From NCBI GenBank assembly GCA_964036045.1, contig OZ038384.1, positions 39,844,844 to 39,908,843 on the forward strand: DNA of 64,000 nucleotides. Direction: 5' to 3'. The DNA is from Eutreptiella sp. 'Long Island Sound 2002'. Its lineage: Eukaryota; Euglenozoa; Euglenophyceae; Eutreptiales; Eutreptiaceae. Shown here piece after piece: positions 22,570 through 31,528 of this stretch (its first letter is position 1; every line of letters starts with the position of its first letter). The notes under the pieces were generated by a model that was given only the letters and a program-made list of their open reading frames with translations, did no database searches and was not told the origin of the DNA. Made by a program: the position numbers and the translations under genes.

Positions 22570-23172
22570 TCACACTGAGCACACCCCATTGCACAGAGTT
22601 ACATGCTCCCGGTCCCGTACAGACCTGGTGGGTGCCGACACCTGGTCAGGCCCAGGGTGTCCCATTGACCTGCGGTACTCAGCTTCCTTCTCAAGCAGCT
22701 TCCTGCGTCGCTCCAGCGATTCACTGGAATGAGGAGCCAGAGCGATGTACTCTTGGTGATTGTTGTGCTTGACTACACTCCACACAAAAGTAGCCACGGC
22801 TGCGGCAGCAGTTGCCAACAGAATGAGAAGCATGGGGCTCCAGCCAAATCCCTGGGATACGGGCAGGCTGTCCCAGTCGGGGAGCACCTGATGGGCAGCC
22901 AACTGTGTCTGTGCAGCAATGCCGGCGCTGCTGCCTTCAGAGGCAGACACACGAAGTGACCTGCCCATCATGGGAACCGTCGTTGTGGTCATAGCAGTGA
23001 CAGGCCTGACAGTCGAGTACAAGCTCGTCTGAGCCCCACTTGCAGCAGCCAAGAAGTAGACCACCAGCCCTGCAGCAGCTCCAGCCACAAGACCCCAAGC
23101 CATGGCCTCGCCACGGTTGCTCTGAGAGGCAGCACTGCCTGTTCCGCCTGCTGTTGGAAGCAAAGGTGCCAT
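22570..23172 (-). CDS. Small membrane protein with two predicted transmembrane helices
   Basis: This 200-residue frame starts at ATG 23172 in the context GCACCATGG. Helix one is roughly residues 26-48 (WGLVAGAAAGLVVYFLAAAS). A Ser/Thr-rich loop of about 60 residues follows, and helix two is roughly 111-135 (MLLILLATAAAAVATFVW). The C-terminal tail is charged (SLERRRKLLEKEAEYRRS) and helical, probably on the opposite side of the membrane from the loop. I do not recognise the family. The last 30 residues (after GHPGP) could be intronic, since a GT follows CCAG there. Composition is unlike the surrounding repeats, which favours a real host gene. Confidence 0.55.
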   Translation of the reverse strand: MAPLLPTAGGTGSAASQSNRGEAMAWGLVAGAAAGLVVYFLAAASGAQTSLYSTVRPVTAMTTTTVPMMGRSLRVSASEGSSAGIAAQTQLAAHQVLPDWDSLPVSQGFGWSPMLLILLATAAAAVATFVWSVVKHNNHQEYIALAPHSSESLERRRKLLEKEAEYRRSMGHPGPDQVSAPTRSVRDREHVTLCNGVCSV

Positions 23173-23998
23173 GGTGCAGTAGATAAATGGCCTTACAGAA
23201 CAAGGAGTGCGGCAAACGACGGAAAGAGTTCCCTAATGCTGCACACTCAGTGTCCAAAGGCAAGGATTGAATTCGGCACATCAACTGAGAGCTTCCAACC
23301 AACGTTCTGGTGCAACAGTCGCCAGATTGCACTAATGGCCGATGACTAGCTTTGGGTTTGTATTACGCCAAAACGGCAGGCAATACGACAGGCACCTTCT
23401 CATGTGGGGGCGGGACCATGGACGCCCACCAGGCCTTTGTACGTTGCTTGGCTCACATTCAACAGGTGACAGGCCCTTTTCGTCGTTGACACCAATTCCT
23501 GTAGACTGTATCCCACAGTATTCCTCAGGCATGAACTGCAAGGGGGATCAATGGTCGGTGCTGATCGACTGAATGTCCCCGCCATAGACACTTTCAGCCA
23601 TTAGTCCAGAGGTTCTCTCACAGATGCATGTGTCCCCTTCTTGGTTGGGGTGCTCCACTATTCAATGTACAACAAGTAGGTACAAGGTTTTTAATCAGCG
23701 GTGCCAGTGGCAGCTGCATTTGTTATATAACCTGTGGACGGCGAACCACTAAAGATCAATACCTGTGTGTTGCTGAGCTAGATGGTGCATGAAAAACAGC
23801 CACGCCCTCAAGCTGCGTCTGTGTTGATGTGTCGCAGTGAATCACAGGGCCGTATAGCCTGATGCACTCCTTCGGCCTAACCATACGGCTTTCTGTTCTC
23901 CTGCTGGAGGGGATAAGGGGAGGTAGACAATCGCTGTATTACGTGCGAGCTGACAAGGCTGCATAGCTGTGTGTTTGTGGGACCATATGTCGGGTGAA
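23173..23998. other. No gene recognised
   Basis: This separates the membrane protein start from the LINE 3' end. No long frame or repeat is seen. Part of it may be the 3' untranslated region of the LINE. Confidence 0.4.
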
Positions 23999-24002
23999 GT
24001 GC

Positions 24003-24074
24003 CGCGTGCTTCAGTGGAAGCAACCTGGGCTCCAGCATCGCTGACGATGCTATCCACTATACCACACTGCCTCC
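24003..24074 (-). other. tRNA-like segment in the LINE 3' region
   Basis: The minus strand reads GGCAGTGTGGTATAGTGGAT then AGCATCGTCAGCGATGCTGG. The TGGTATAGTGGATAGCA part is close to a tRNA D-arm/A-box, and a CCACTG lies where the 3' acceptor strand would be. The anticodon arm and T-arm do not fold as in a real tRNA. It starts about 45 bp after the LINE stop codon. Confidence 0.3.
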
Positions 24075-24119
24075 CATACTGTCTTTGTGGGAAGAAACAT
24101 TCAAAACTTAGAAAGCAGT

Positions 24120-27100
24120 CTACTGGCTGAGGCGTCGTTTTCTCGTGTCGCTAACATCAGTGCTGTAGGCACTGTCATTGTCACTGTCGTCGTCGGCGGT
24201 GACGGTGTCAGAGTCGCTATAATCTGATATGGTACCCGACCCGTCAGAGTCAGATAAAGGCTCCAGGTCTAGTGATCTGAGGATGTCACTTGCAGTGACG
24301 GAGGAAAAACGTACTGCTGCTGGAGATTGAAAGACAATTTTTCGTGAGACCTCAGACAGATCATGTGTTGACGTAGCTGCAAAACGTGCCTTCTTGAGAG
24401 GGGTAAACCGTGGTGGTGAAAAATCAGAAAAGGTGCTTGGTGTGTGCAGTATGGGGTGTAGTGGGCTGGAGAGGCGACCTAGGTCCGCCAGCCGGTCTGC
24501 TTCGTTGTTGCCCTCCACTGTGACGTGGGACGGGACTTTGACCCATTTAATGGTTTTGTCTGGCTGGCTTAGTTCGCTGAGGAGTTGCTCCCAAATTTCA
24601 ACATTGGACACTGGGCCGGAGGAGCCTGTCCATCCGCGCAGTTTCCAGCGCCTGGCCGCACCGCTCGCACCTAGAATTACGTAGGAAGAATCAGAACAAA
24701 AGGCATACCGCCCAGGCGGCAATAATTGAATAGCGCGGAGCACTGCAAAAAGCTCTGCTGTGTTGTTGGTTTGGCGTAAGTGCACTGGAACGTAAGCGGA
24801 GATGGACAATAAATCAGAGGAGAAAATCCCATAGCCTGCTACTCTACCAATGCCAGGGACTAACTCGGACGAGCCATCGGTGAAGACTAGCGTGTAGCCT
24901 TCGTTGGAAAGTGTGGGAAGCAACTGCTCCAGCTCTGAAGCTCGCTCTTGTTTGCGTTCCAGTCGGCGTTGAGCCTTGGCCGCCGCCGGTGGGGGCGGGG
25001 GAGGGGGGGGGGTGATGATGAGGGATGGGTGTGCGAGGGCTCCATGTTGCAAAGATTCAATGCCCGCAATGAAAAGTTTGATTTGATCCACAGAAATGTG
25101 TGTATAGCACCGTGCTTGTGCAAGTGAGCGCAGCACCACCAACCAGCGTTTTAAAAAGAATTGGAAGGTATGACGTGCCTCCGGATGGTATTTTACAGTG
25201 CAACGGACCAACCATGAGGCATAAATAGCAGTCCAGGCAAGGATGCCAACAGGGGTTTGAAGTGAGCTGTCTGGTTCACTGTCAATCAGTCGTTGAATAC
25301 CTAGGACTCCCGAACCCCAATCTGGGAAGCATTTGGCTATGGTGTCATAGGCCACTGGTAGGTACCGACAGTGTAGCAGGGAGTGCCGTACTGTCTCCAG
25401 GGAGCCGTCTAGAGGACAACAGGTTTCGAGTGGCTTCCAGTTTGCCTGTGTGTGCCCGACTGGCAGGCGTTGCCACAGTGCAGCATGGACAAAGTCTTTC
25501 AAGTCTGAGGGAAGATTGCAACGCCACCATGCTTTCCACACTTTCTGTTCTTGCCTAGGCTCAAAATCATAGGGATAAGATACATAGCTCAGGAGCTTAG
25601 TGTCAATCCATTTGACCCAGTGCGATCTGTCTGGGAGTTCTGGGTATCTGTCTGGATACGCCGGTGGCAACGGTGGCTGTGATGTAGCTAGGCGCTGGAT
25701 GGCCGCCCGGTAGATGGGTTGCCAACTGGGTGCGAGCCGGGAGAAAAGGCTGTCGTCCTCCAGCAGGCTGCCCACTGTTAGGATGCCAGCTCGGATTAGC
25801 TGTGGGCAATAGTACGTTTGATTGTGCTGATTACGAAATGCATGGTGGTGCCAGAGCGGCGTGTCGTAGGCGAGCATAGAAAGGGGTGCTTGTGGAATGT
25901 GTTGCTTGAGCAACGAAAAGGCGCGGGCAGACCACGCCAGGTATGGCATGGTGTTCCACACCACGTTACTCCCCATCTGGAAAGTGAATGTAGACGTGGT
26001 GTCTAGGACGATTCCATGTTTGATTTGAAAAGGCTGGAAGCCGCTGACAATAGTTGAAGGAATGAGTGAAGAATTGTTCAGGAAACGTGCAAAAAGCGTA
26101 GAAAATTGCCAGTGTAGAAATTCCTTAGGTGCAGGCAGCGCATAGCCTCCCTGCTGTTTGGGGAGGGAGAGAATTGGTTGCGTGATGCCCCAGGAATTGA
26201 GTCGCAGAGATACGTGATAGATGAGTGTGAGTGTAGAGATAACGTTATCGTCAGCAAAGACTGCCCTGGCAGGGTGCACCAGCAGGGGGAGTATCCAGAG
26301 CTTCAGGAGTTTTATTCGCTCCGGGAGGGACAGTTCCCACGAACGCATGGAGTAGGCTCTGCCCAGTGCCTTATTCAGTGCGAGGGAAAAGGATTGTTCT
26401 GGGGTGACATGTCCCAGCAGGATCCCCAGATATTTGTATGTCTTCTGGATAGGTATGCCCAACTGTGTGAGTGCAGCCTGCAGTTGTGGAGGCCATTCCC
26501 CTTTCAGAAGAATGGCTGACTTGCCTTTGTTCATTTTTAAGCCGGTATGTGCAGTGAAGCATGACATTTCTGTCATGATCAGTGTCAAAATTGCGTGAGC
26601 TTCATCAGGCGGCAGTGTAATGATGATAAGTAAATCGTCTACATATAAAAGAATGGAGACATGTGGTGAAATGGCAGTCAGTTTCAGAGCCAGAGGCGAA
26701 ATGAGCATTGCAAACATCGAGGGGGAGAGAGGGCAGCCTTGTCTCACCCCCGATGTTGGGTTTATGGGGTAATGCTTGAAGGGTATGCCGTGTATGACAG
26801 GTATGATCTGAGCCGTGAACAATGCAAGTAACAGTCGTGTGACATCTGCAGGTAAGGTCATCATTTCGAAAAAGGCCTGAGCATATGCATGGGTGACCGA
26901 ATCGAAGGCTTTCTGAAAGTCAATAGGAACAAAACAGCCTTGCGTCATGGACGACCAAGAGTCAAACGCCTGCCAAACTGTGTTCTGGATGTAACGACCT
27001 TTGATAAAGCCTGACTGGTGCATTGGAGTGACAGCAGAAACAAGGTCTTGCAATTGCAAAAGCAGAATAGCGGACGTCCACTTGTGGCAGCAGTTTTGTA

Positions 27101-28913
27101 GGACTAGCGGCCTGAGGTCTGCAACTCCCACACTGCCCAATGCTTTGGGGATGGGGTTGAGAATGGCCTGAGACCACTCCGGGTTCAATTCTCCTGTGTT
27201 TAAAATACGCTGATAGATGTCATGCATCAGAGGGACAAAAAACTCTCGGAAGGCTGAGTAGATGGAGGCCTGTGCTCCATCTGCACCTGGTGCAGAGTTT
27301 TTGCTGAGGCCGTCCAGTGCGGCCTCCACTAGGTCTTGCGTCGGGGAGCGTACCAGCATGCTCACCATCAGAGGCATGTTTTTGTTCGAAAAAAATTGCG
27401 ATAGGTAGCGTTTGCATTCCGGGACAGGTGCACCCTCGGCTCGCATGGTTTGCTGCCTGTATTGGACTATCTCTGCGGCGAGTGCCTCTGGTTCCTGTAT
27501 GATGTGTCCGAATTTGTTTCTCAAATTGTGCAACTTACGTTTGTGCTGAAGTTGCTTGACAAGCCTCCAGACGTCTTGTTTCCTTCTCCAGGGATGCAGT
27601 GTGTATGGATCGTCTAACACAGTCCTCAGCTTTTGCAGCACAATTTGTCCTGTTCTGTCTGTATTTTCTTGCTCAGCAAGTGCTGTGAGGATGGAGTAGG
27701 CGGATGACGGTGATGTAGTGTTGTAGCCTCGCGAGCGAAGCAAGTCCCAGGCACCCGGCGAGAGCTGTTGCACTGTAGAATCCATAAGGAGTGCTTGAAT
27801 TTCAGAAAAACCCTGCTCTGCCCTGTGCTTTGCTTCAAAGTGGAGTGCAGAGGAGCGTATGAGGGAGAGCGCATCGGCCCAGCGTGCGTAACCTTCCGTG
27901 GGGATAGCCTCCAGTTTCACCCCAATGGCTGAAACTGTGTCGGCACAGGACAGAAACGTGGTTGGACAGCGTTTCAGCTTGTTGGTGTGACGCTTGAGAG
28001 GCGCGATGCGGGCAACAACAACCTTGTGGTCAGAGCCGCCCAAAAATGTGCAATAGCATTCAAGTAGGTTTTGAAGGTAGGAAGAAGGAAGCAAAATGCG
28101 ATCAATGTGTCTCCGTCTGTCGGGCACAACGGCGCTTTCATTAGGAGAGATGTCGGGCTGTGAGGGGGCCTGAGACAGCCGTGGAAAACCCCAGGTGTAG
28201 CCTTCGAGGGGAAGGTCGTCGAGTCGATCTTCATGGAGCGCCCAATAGGCATCAATCACGTGGTGACTGCTGACAAATTCTGCCTCTGCAACACGCGCCT
28301 TGACAGTGTCCGGGGGCTCAGACCCCAGATGTGGCGAGGCGACGTCACGAATAGGGAGCATGACGGAGTTATGGTCTGACAGAAAAATAGTGTCATCGTG
28401 CAGCCAGCCTGGCGGCAGAGCCGTCAGCTGCTCCCACTGTTGTAGGCGGATGTCTGCTTGATGATGAAAATGCGAAACCAGGAAGTTATGTACATTGCCA
28501 TCTGGATCAGCCAGGCTTGCATGTAAAACCCGTGGATGGAAAGACCATGAGCTGATCAAGGTCCAGTTTTTGTGGTATAAAAGAGCTACAGCCCCGCGGG
28601 CACGGGGGGTGTCACAGAGCTGTGAATTGCAGATGAAGCTGATGCCTTTGTCCGAAAAGCGCTGTGTTGCGGTTGCAACATCTTCTGGTGTCTGGAGATG
28701 CGGTTCTTGTATCCCCATAACCTGGATGTTGTTTCTGTGAAAGAACCTGGTGATTTCAATATGACGAGAGACCTCAGTGACGGAATCTTTAGTGAAAATA
28801 CCATTGGCATTGAAAGTGCAAAATTTTGCGCCTGAAAAGGAATACGGTGGGGGGCTGTGTGCATGGGGCTTGGACAGTGGGGGGGGTGAAAGACACGTTG
28901 AGAGCGTAGTCAT
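24120..28913 (-). CDS. LINE ORF: AP endonuclease, reverse transcriptase, RNase H (1597 aa)
   Basis: This is the pol protein of a non-LTR retrotransposon, intact from ATG 28913 to TAG. An AP-type endonuclease fills roughly residues 30-300, with FNANG, IQEPHLQ, a SDHNS block in the GDFN position, RHIDRILLP and GGSDHKVV. The reverse transcriptase has motif A IDFQKAFDSV (Asp 665), motif B GVRQGCPLSPSMF and motif C YVDD (Asp 759). A zinc-like ETCCPLDG..H..LHC cluster follows. RNase H has VFTDGSS (Asp 1346), NTAELFAV, SDSSYV and PSHVTVEGNNEADRLAD, giving the full D-E-D-D set. The tail is Ser/Asp-rich. All catalytic residues I can place are present, so this copy may be active. It follows four smaller ORFs on the same strand with a 5-nt gap after the nearest. 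Confidence 0.93.
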   Translation of the reverse strand: MTTLSTCLSPPPLSKPHAHSPPPYSFSGAKFCTFNANGIFTKDSVTEVSRHIEITRFFHRNNIQVMGIQEPHLQTPEDVATATQRFSDKGISFICNSQLCDTPRARGAVALLYHKNWTLISSWSFHPRVLHASLADPDGNVHNFLVSHFHHQADIRLQQWEQLTALPPGWLHDDTIFLSDHNSVMLPIRDVASPHLGSEPPDTVKARVAEAEFVSSHHVIDAYWALHEDRLDDLPLEGYTWGFPRLSQAPSQPDISPNESAVVPDRRRHIDRILLPSSYLQNLLECYCTFLGGSDHKVVVARIAPLKRHTNKLKRCPTTFLSCADTVSAIGVKLEAIPTEGYARWADALSLIRSSALHFEAKHRAEQGFSEIQALLMDSTVQQLSPGAWDLLRSRGYNTTSPSSAYSILTALAEQENTDRTGQIVLQKLRTVLDDPYTLHPWRRKQDVWRLVKQLQHKRKLHNLRNKFGHIIQEPEALAAEIVQYRQQTMRAEGAPVPECKRYLSQFFSNKNMPLMVSMLVRSPTQDLVEAALDGLSKNSAPGADGAQASIYSAFREFFVPLMHDIYQRILNTGELNPEWSQAILNPIPKALGSVGVADLRPLVLQNCCHKWTSAILLLQLQDLVSAVTPMHQSGFIKGRYIQNTVWQAFDSWSSMTQGCFVPIDFQKAFDSVTHAYAQAFFEMMTLPADVTRLLLALFTAQIIPVIHGIPFKHYPINPTSGVRQGCPLSPSMFAMLISPLALKLTAISPHVSILLYVDDLLIIITLPPDEAHAILTLIMTEMSCFTAHTGLKMNKGKSAILLKGEWPPQLQAALTQLGIPIQKTYKYLGILLGHVTPEQSFSLALNKALGRAYSMRSWELSLPERIKLLKLWILPLLVHPARAVFADDNVISTLTLIYHVSLRLNSWGITQPILSLPKQQGGYALPAPKEFLHWQFSTLFARFLNNSSLIPSTIVSGFQPFQIKHGIVLDTTSTFTFQMGSNVVWNTMPYLAWSARAFSLLKQHIPQAPLSMLAYDTPLWHHHAFRNQHNQTYYCPQLIRAGILTVGSLLEDDSLFSRLAPSWQPIYRAAIQRLATSQPPLPPAYPDRYPELPDRSHWVKWIDTKLLSYVSYPYDFEPRQEQKVWKAWWRCNLPSDLKDFVHAALWQRLPVGHTQANWKPLETCCPLDGSLETVRHSLLHCRYLPVAYDTIAKCFPDWGSGVLGIQRLIDSEPDSSLQTPVGILAWTAIYASWLVRCTVKYHPEARHTFQFFLKRWLVVLRSLAQARCYTHISVDQIKLFIAGIESLQHGALAHPSLIITPPPPPPPPAAAKAQRRLERKQERASELEQLLPTLSNEGYTLVFTDGSSELVPGIGRVAGYGIFSSDLLSISAYVPVHLRQTNNTAELFAVLRAIQLLPPGRYAFCSDSSYVILGASGAARRWKLRGWTGSSGPVSNVEIWEQLLSELSQPDKTIKWVKVPSHVTVEGNNEADRLADLGRLSSPLHPILHTPSTFSDFSPPRFTPLKKARFAATSTHDLSEVSRKIVFQSPAAVRFSSVTASDILRSLDLEPLSDSDGSGTISDYSDSDTVTADDDSDNDSAYSTDVSDTRKRRLSQ

Positions 28914-28918
28914 GGTTG

Positions 28919-29239
28919 CTAGGTGTTAGAACGTGCAGCATTGGCATAAGTGAAAGACCTGTTGTCCGAGGGGTTCTGCCCTGAGGACTGAGAATCTTTG
29001 CGCATGCGTTGATACTCTGACATAGACACGATTGTCATTGTGATATTTTTTGATGCGTCACATAACAGTTTATTGGAAAGGTCATCAGGGAACGCGCCCT
29101 GGATGCGCCATGCCGTACAATTAAATTTCCCCGGATTCCAGATGCTTGGGGCGACAGCCTGTGCGGGGACACCAGCGTCATTCAAGAGTTTTAGCAACTC
29201 TGCGTCATTGAAACGGATCGGTACGTTGTAAACGACCAT
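28919..29239 (-). CDS. LINE small ORF, RRM-like (106 aa)
   Basis: This ORF starts at ATG 29239, three bases after the stop of the upstream ORF, and ends five bases before the pol ATG. The N-terminus (MVVYNVPIRFNDAELLKLL followed by a Gly-Val-Pro turn) has the beta-strand/helix pattern of an RNA recognition motif, and the tail is polar. RRM-type proteins are common in ORF1 of LINEs, where they bind the element RNA. This assignment rests on pattern only. The tight spacing suggests translation coupled to its neighbours. Confidence 0.65.
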   Translation of the reverse strand: MVVYNVPIRFNDAELLKLLNDAGVPAQAVAPSIWNPGKFNCTAWRIQGAFPDDLSNKLLCDASKNITMTIVSMSEYQRMRKDSQSSGQNPSDNRSFTYANAARSNT

Positions 29240-29242
29240 ATC

Positions 29243-30682
29243 CTATGTGACGGTGGACTGCCTGGAGGAGGTGGAAGAGGTAGAGAGAGAGGACTCCGAG
29301 TCAGAGCCGCTCAGACCGTTGAACCATTCCCCTGTTTTTTCGTTTTTCAAAAGGATGCCTGCTGCACGGAATTCGACTAGTGGGCCAGCCAGAAAGGCTG
29401 CCACGGCGTTCTCATCGCGCAGACCAAGGCGCAGTTTGTTGAAACCTGCCACTTGCAGTGGGAAAAGGGATTGATCGATAAGGTGGTCCTTAAGGACTTT
29501 GTAAACATAGGCCCAAAAGGACTTGGCATATTGCTCCTTGTGAGTTTTTTTGTAAAACAGTTCCAAAACGAGCTCACAATCCCCGTAGGGCTCTCCTTCG
29601 TAGACTGAAATGGGCATTGATGCAAAAAAGTCCAGCTTTGAAAAATCACGAATCAAATTAGCATGCTTAACCTCATCCATGTCGTAACAGAACACTTTGG
29701 ATCTCCCTCCAGGGGAGGAGGTTGTAGGACGCACATTGACAGGACCAGGAACATTTCGACAGTTTTTTCCGGTAATTCCCAATTTCCCAAAAATAAACGC
29801 GAGGTCCTTTTCATGCACATGAATAGCCCGCGTGTTGGGCGCAGCCTCAGGGAGGGAGATGGTTTGGCGTTCCAGCGAGACTCCCCTGGTCATGAGTCGG
29901 ACAGAGTTCAGCAAGGGTTTGAGTTGTAATGATACAGACTTTTGTGTAACACTGGCAATGACATAAAGCCTTTCTGTACCGCTGGCAGAGACAGCCGCAC
30001 GAGAGAGGCGGTTGATGGAGGCGAAAGATAGGGGTAGTCGTTCATGCAGCTTTTCGGACCATTGCTGGAAAGAAAAAGATTGATTTGGAAGTTCGATGAG
30101 AAAGTCAATTTGCTTCAGGGGGCCATATGAGTGTAGTTTGGAAGAGAAAATTTCAGAGAACTGTGATATCTCCGAGTCTTTAAGCGAGATGAGCAGATTC
30201 AGTTCGTTGCTAGGCAGAACAGATGGAAGCAAATCAGCCGGTATCTGATCAAGACCTTTCCAGGACTGAGGCTTACCTTCAGTGGTGAACCTTACGGAGG
30301 ACTGTAACACTGTGGGACGTGTCTGGTCCCAGCCAAAGTGTAGCATGAGCTGCGTTTGTTCATCCGTGTGCAGTGGATCTTCCTCATCCGGTTTTAGAGC
30401 GTCGGCCTGGGCCTTGCGCATTTTCTCCACTGTGTTCACGTTGTCCTGGCTCAGGCCTCCAGCCGCCTCCGTGATAGAATGTAGCAGATTTTGGGTAGAC
30501 TCAGCGGAATCATCCACTGCAGTTTTAGAGCGCTTCGAGTCCCGCGTGGGGGTGTACACAATCTTGCCGATGTGCGCATTGAGCTGTTTCCTCTGGTCGC
30601 GTAAGATACGTTGTTGATTTTGTATGACGTCCTTCTGAAGCTCAAGGTATTCGACAATAGAAGTTTCGTTAGAGTTGATGAG
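29243..30682 (-). CDS. LINE ORF1-like protein, no ATG at its 5' end
   Basis: The frame is open from 30682 (after a TAG) to TAG at 29243, about 479 codons. The first ATG is only at MRKAQADALK, near 30424. The sequence before it (VEYLELQKDVIQNQQRILR, then RDQRKQLNAHIGKI) is clearly protein-like and coiled-coil, continuing the helix of the upstream ORF. That suggests it is entered by a +1 shift from the 30669-31085 ORF at CTC TAA C, or from a non-AUG codon. The body contains LLPSVLPSNELNLLISLKD, YVIASVTQKSVSLQL and DCELVLELFYKKTHKEQY. The end is a Ser/Thr-rich tail. I do not recognise a known nucleic-acid-binding domain. It probably binds the retrotransposon RNA, by position. Confidence 0.7.
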   Translation of the reverse strand, partial: LINSNETSIVEYLELQKDVIQNQQRILRDQRKQLNAHIGKIVYTPTRDSKRSKTAVDDSAESTQNLLHSITEAAGGLSQDNVNTVEKMRKAQADALKPDEEDPLHTDEQTQLMLHFGWDQTRPTVLQSSVRFTTEGKPQSWKGLDQIPADLLPSVLPSNELNLLISLKDSEISQFSEIFSSKLHSYGPLKQIDFLIELPNQSFSFQQWSEKLHERLPLSFASINRLSRAAVSASGTERLYVIASVTQKSVSLQLKPLLNSVRLMTRGVSLERQTISLPEAAPNTRAIHVHEKDLAFIFGKLGITGKNCRNVPGPVNVRPTTSSPGGRSKVFCYDMDEVKHANLIRDFSKLDFFASMPISVYEGEPYGDCELVLELFYKKTHKEQYAKSFWAYVYKVLKDHLIDQSLFPLQVAGFNKLRLGLRDENAVAAFLAGPLVEFRAAGILLKNEKTGEWFNGLSGSDSESSLSTSSTSSRQSTVT

Positions 30683-31085
30683 CTACACTGTTTTCCGAGG
30701 TGGCAACCTGTGTCGTAAGCGTGTCCCATTGCGCCTTTAATTGATCTTTGGCCTTTTGCGATGCGTTGTGACTGATGGCGGTGTACTGCTGTTCAACTTC
30801 TTGTAGCTGAGAAATTAGCTCGAATAGTTGGCCACAGGCAACACCAAGTGGAGAATCTTTCTCAGAGTCAAATTGTTTAGCGATCATGCGCAAAGCCAGC
30901 AGCGAGTCCGCACGAGTGCTTAGCAATGTTGATCTCGATTGTTGATTGTCAGGAACGTCAGGCAAGCCTTCAAGCTGTTTGTCCAGATCAGCGATGTGCG
31001 CACACATTTCAACGACATTGTGCTCAGCAGAGAGTTGGAGTCCCCTGTCGACAGGGTCGTCGACTTGCATCTCAGCGTTGGACAT
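30669..31085 (-). CDS. LINE coiled-coil ORF (138 aa)
   Basis: ATG 31085 follows the TAA of the upstream ORF with no gap (TAAATG). The product is acidic and helical. Segments such as DLDKQLEGLPDV, FELISQLQEVEQQYTA and KAKDQLKAQWDTLTTQV suggest a coiled coil for oligomerisation, as in many LINE ORF1 proteins. It ends ENSVAHQL TAA while overlapping 14 nt of the next frame's open stretch, whose first residues extend the same helical pattern. Confidence 0.65.
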   Translation of the reverse strand: MSNAEMQVDDPVDRGLQLSAEHNVVEMCAHIADLDKQLEGLPDVPDNQQSRSTLLSTRADSLLALRMIAKQFDSEKDSPLGVACGQLFELISQLQEVEQQYTAISHNASQKAKDQLKAQWDTLTTQVATSENSVAHQL

Positions 31086-31442
31086 TTATTGAGAGAGGGC
31101 GGAATTGAGCCTCAATTCTTGGAGTATGATGAAGGTCTCCTCTGGGGTGTGCCAGGTGGATATTCTCCAAATCCAAAAGTAGTCGAAGGGCAGCAGAAGT
31201 TTGTAGATGGTGTATTTCAGCAAATAGTTCGCCCGTGTCGTTGTCGGGTGGAGGTAGTCAGCAACCAGGTACACCGGCTTGTAAGTCTTAACGATATCCG
31301 GGTCCAGGAAGTGCGGGAGGTGGCCTCCGATGCGGTGTGCTGCGATCTCGTGCGGCGACTGGTCTAGGACGGAAGTGGACGAGGCAGTTGCCTCGTTGCT
31401 GCTGTGTTCGGTGAGCTCAGCAGGCAGTTTGCTTTGTGACAT
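31086..31442 (-). CDS. LINE first ORF (118 aa), unknown function
   Basis: ATG 31442 begins MSQSKLPAELTEHSS. A Ser/Thr-rich N-terminus is followed by a more structured part (DPDIVKTYKPVYLVADYLHP and YKLLLPFDYFWIWRI). It stops with TAA directly before the next ATG. The junction and shared strand place it in the LINE transcript. No domain is recognised. Confidence 0.6.
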   Translation of the reverse strand: MSQSKLPAELTEHSSNEATASSTSVLDQSPHEIAAHRIGGHLPHFLDPDIVKTYKPVYLVADYLHPTTTRANYLLKYTIYKLLLPFDYFWIWRISTWHTPEETFIILQELRLNSALSQ

Positions 31443-31528
31443 AATTCAATAGGCCACTGTGGCCCTTGACATTGTGCAAAGAATGTCACCGAAAAAAAAT
31501 AGACACTCAGAAAGTGAATGAACTGCAA
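31443..31528 (-). other. Probable 5' leader of the LINE
   Basis: This short AT-rich segment lies upstream of the first LINE ORF and ends at a long G run at 31529. The exact 5' end of the element is not determinable here. Confidence 0.35.
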
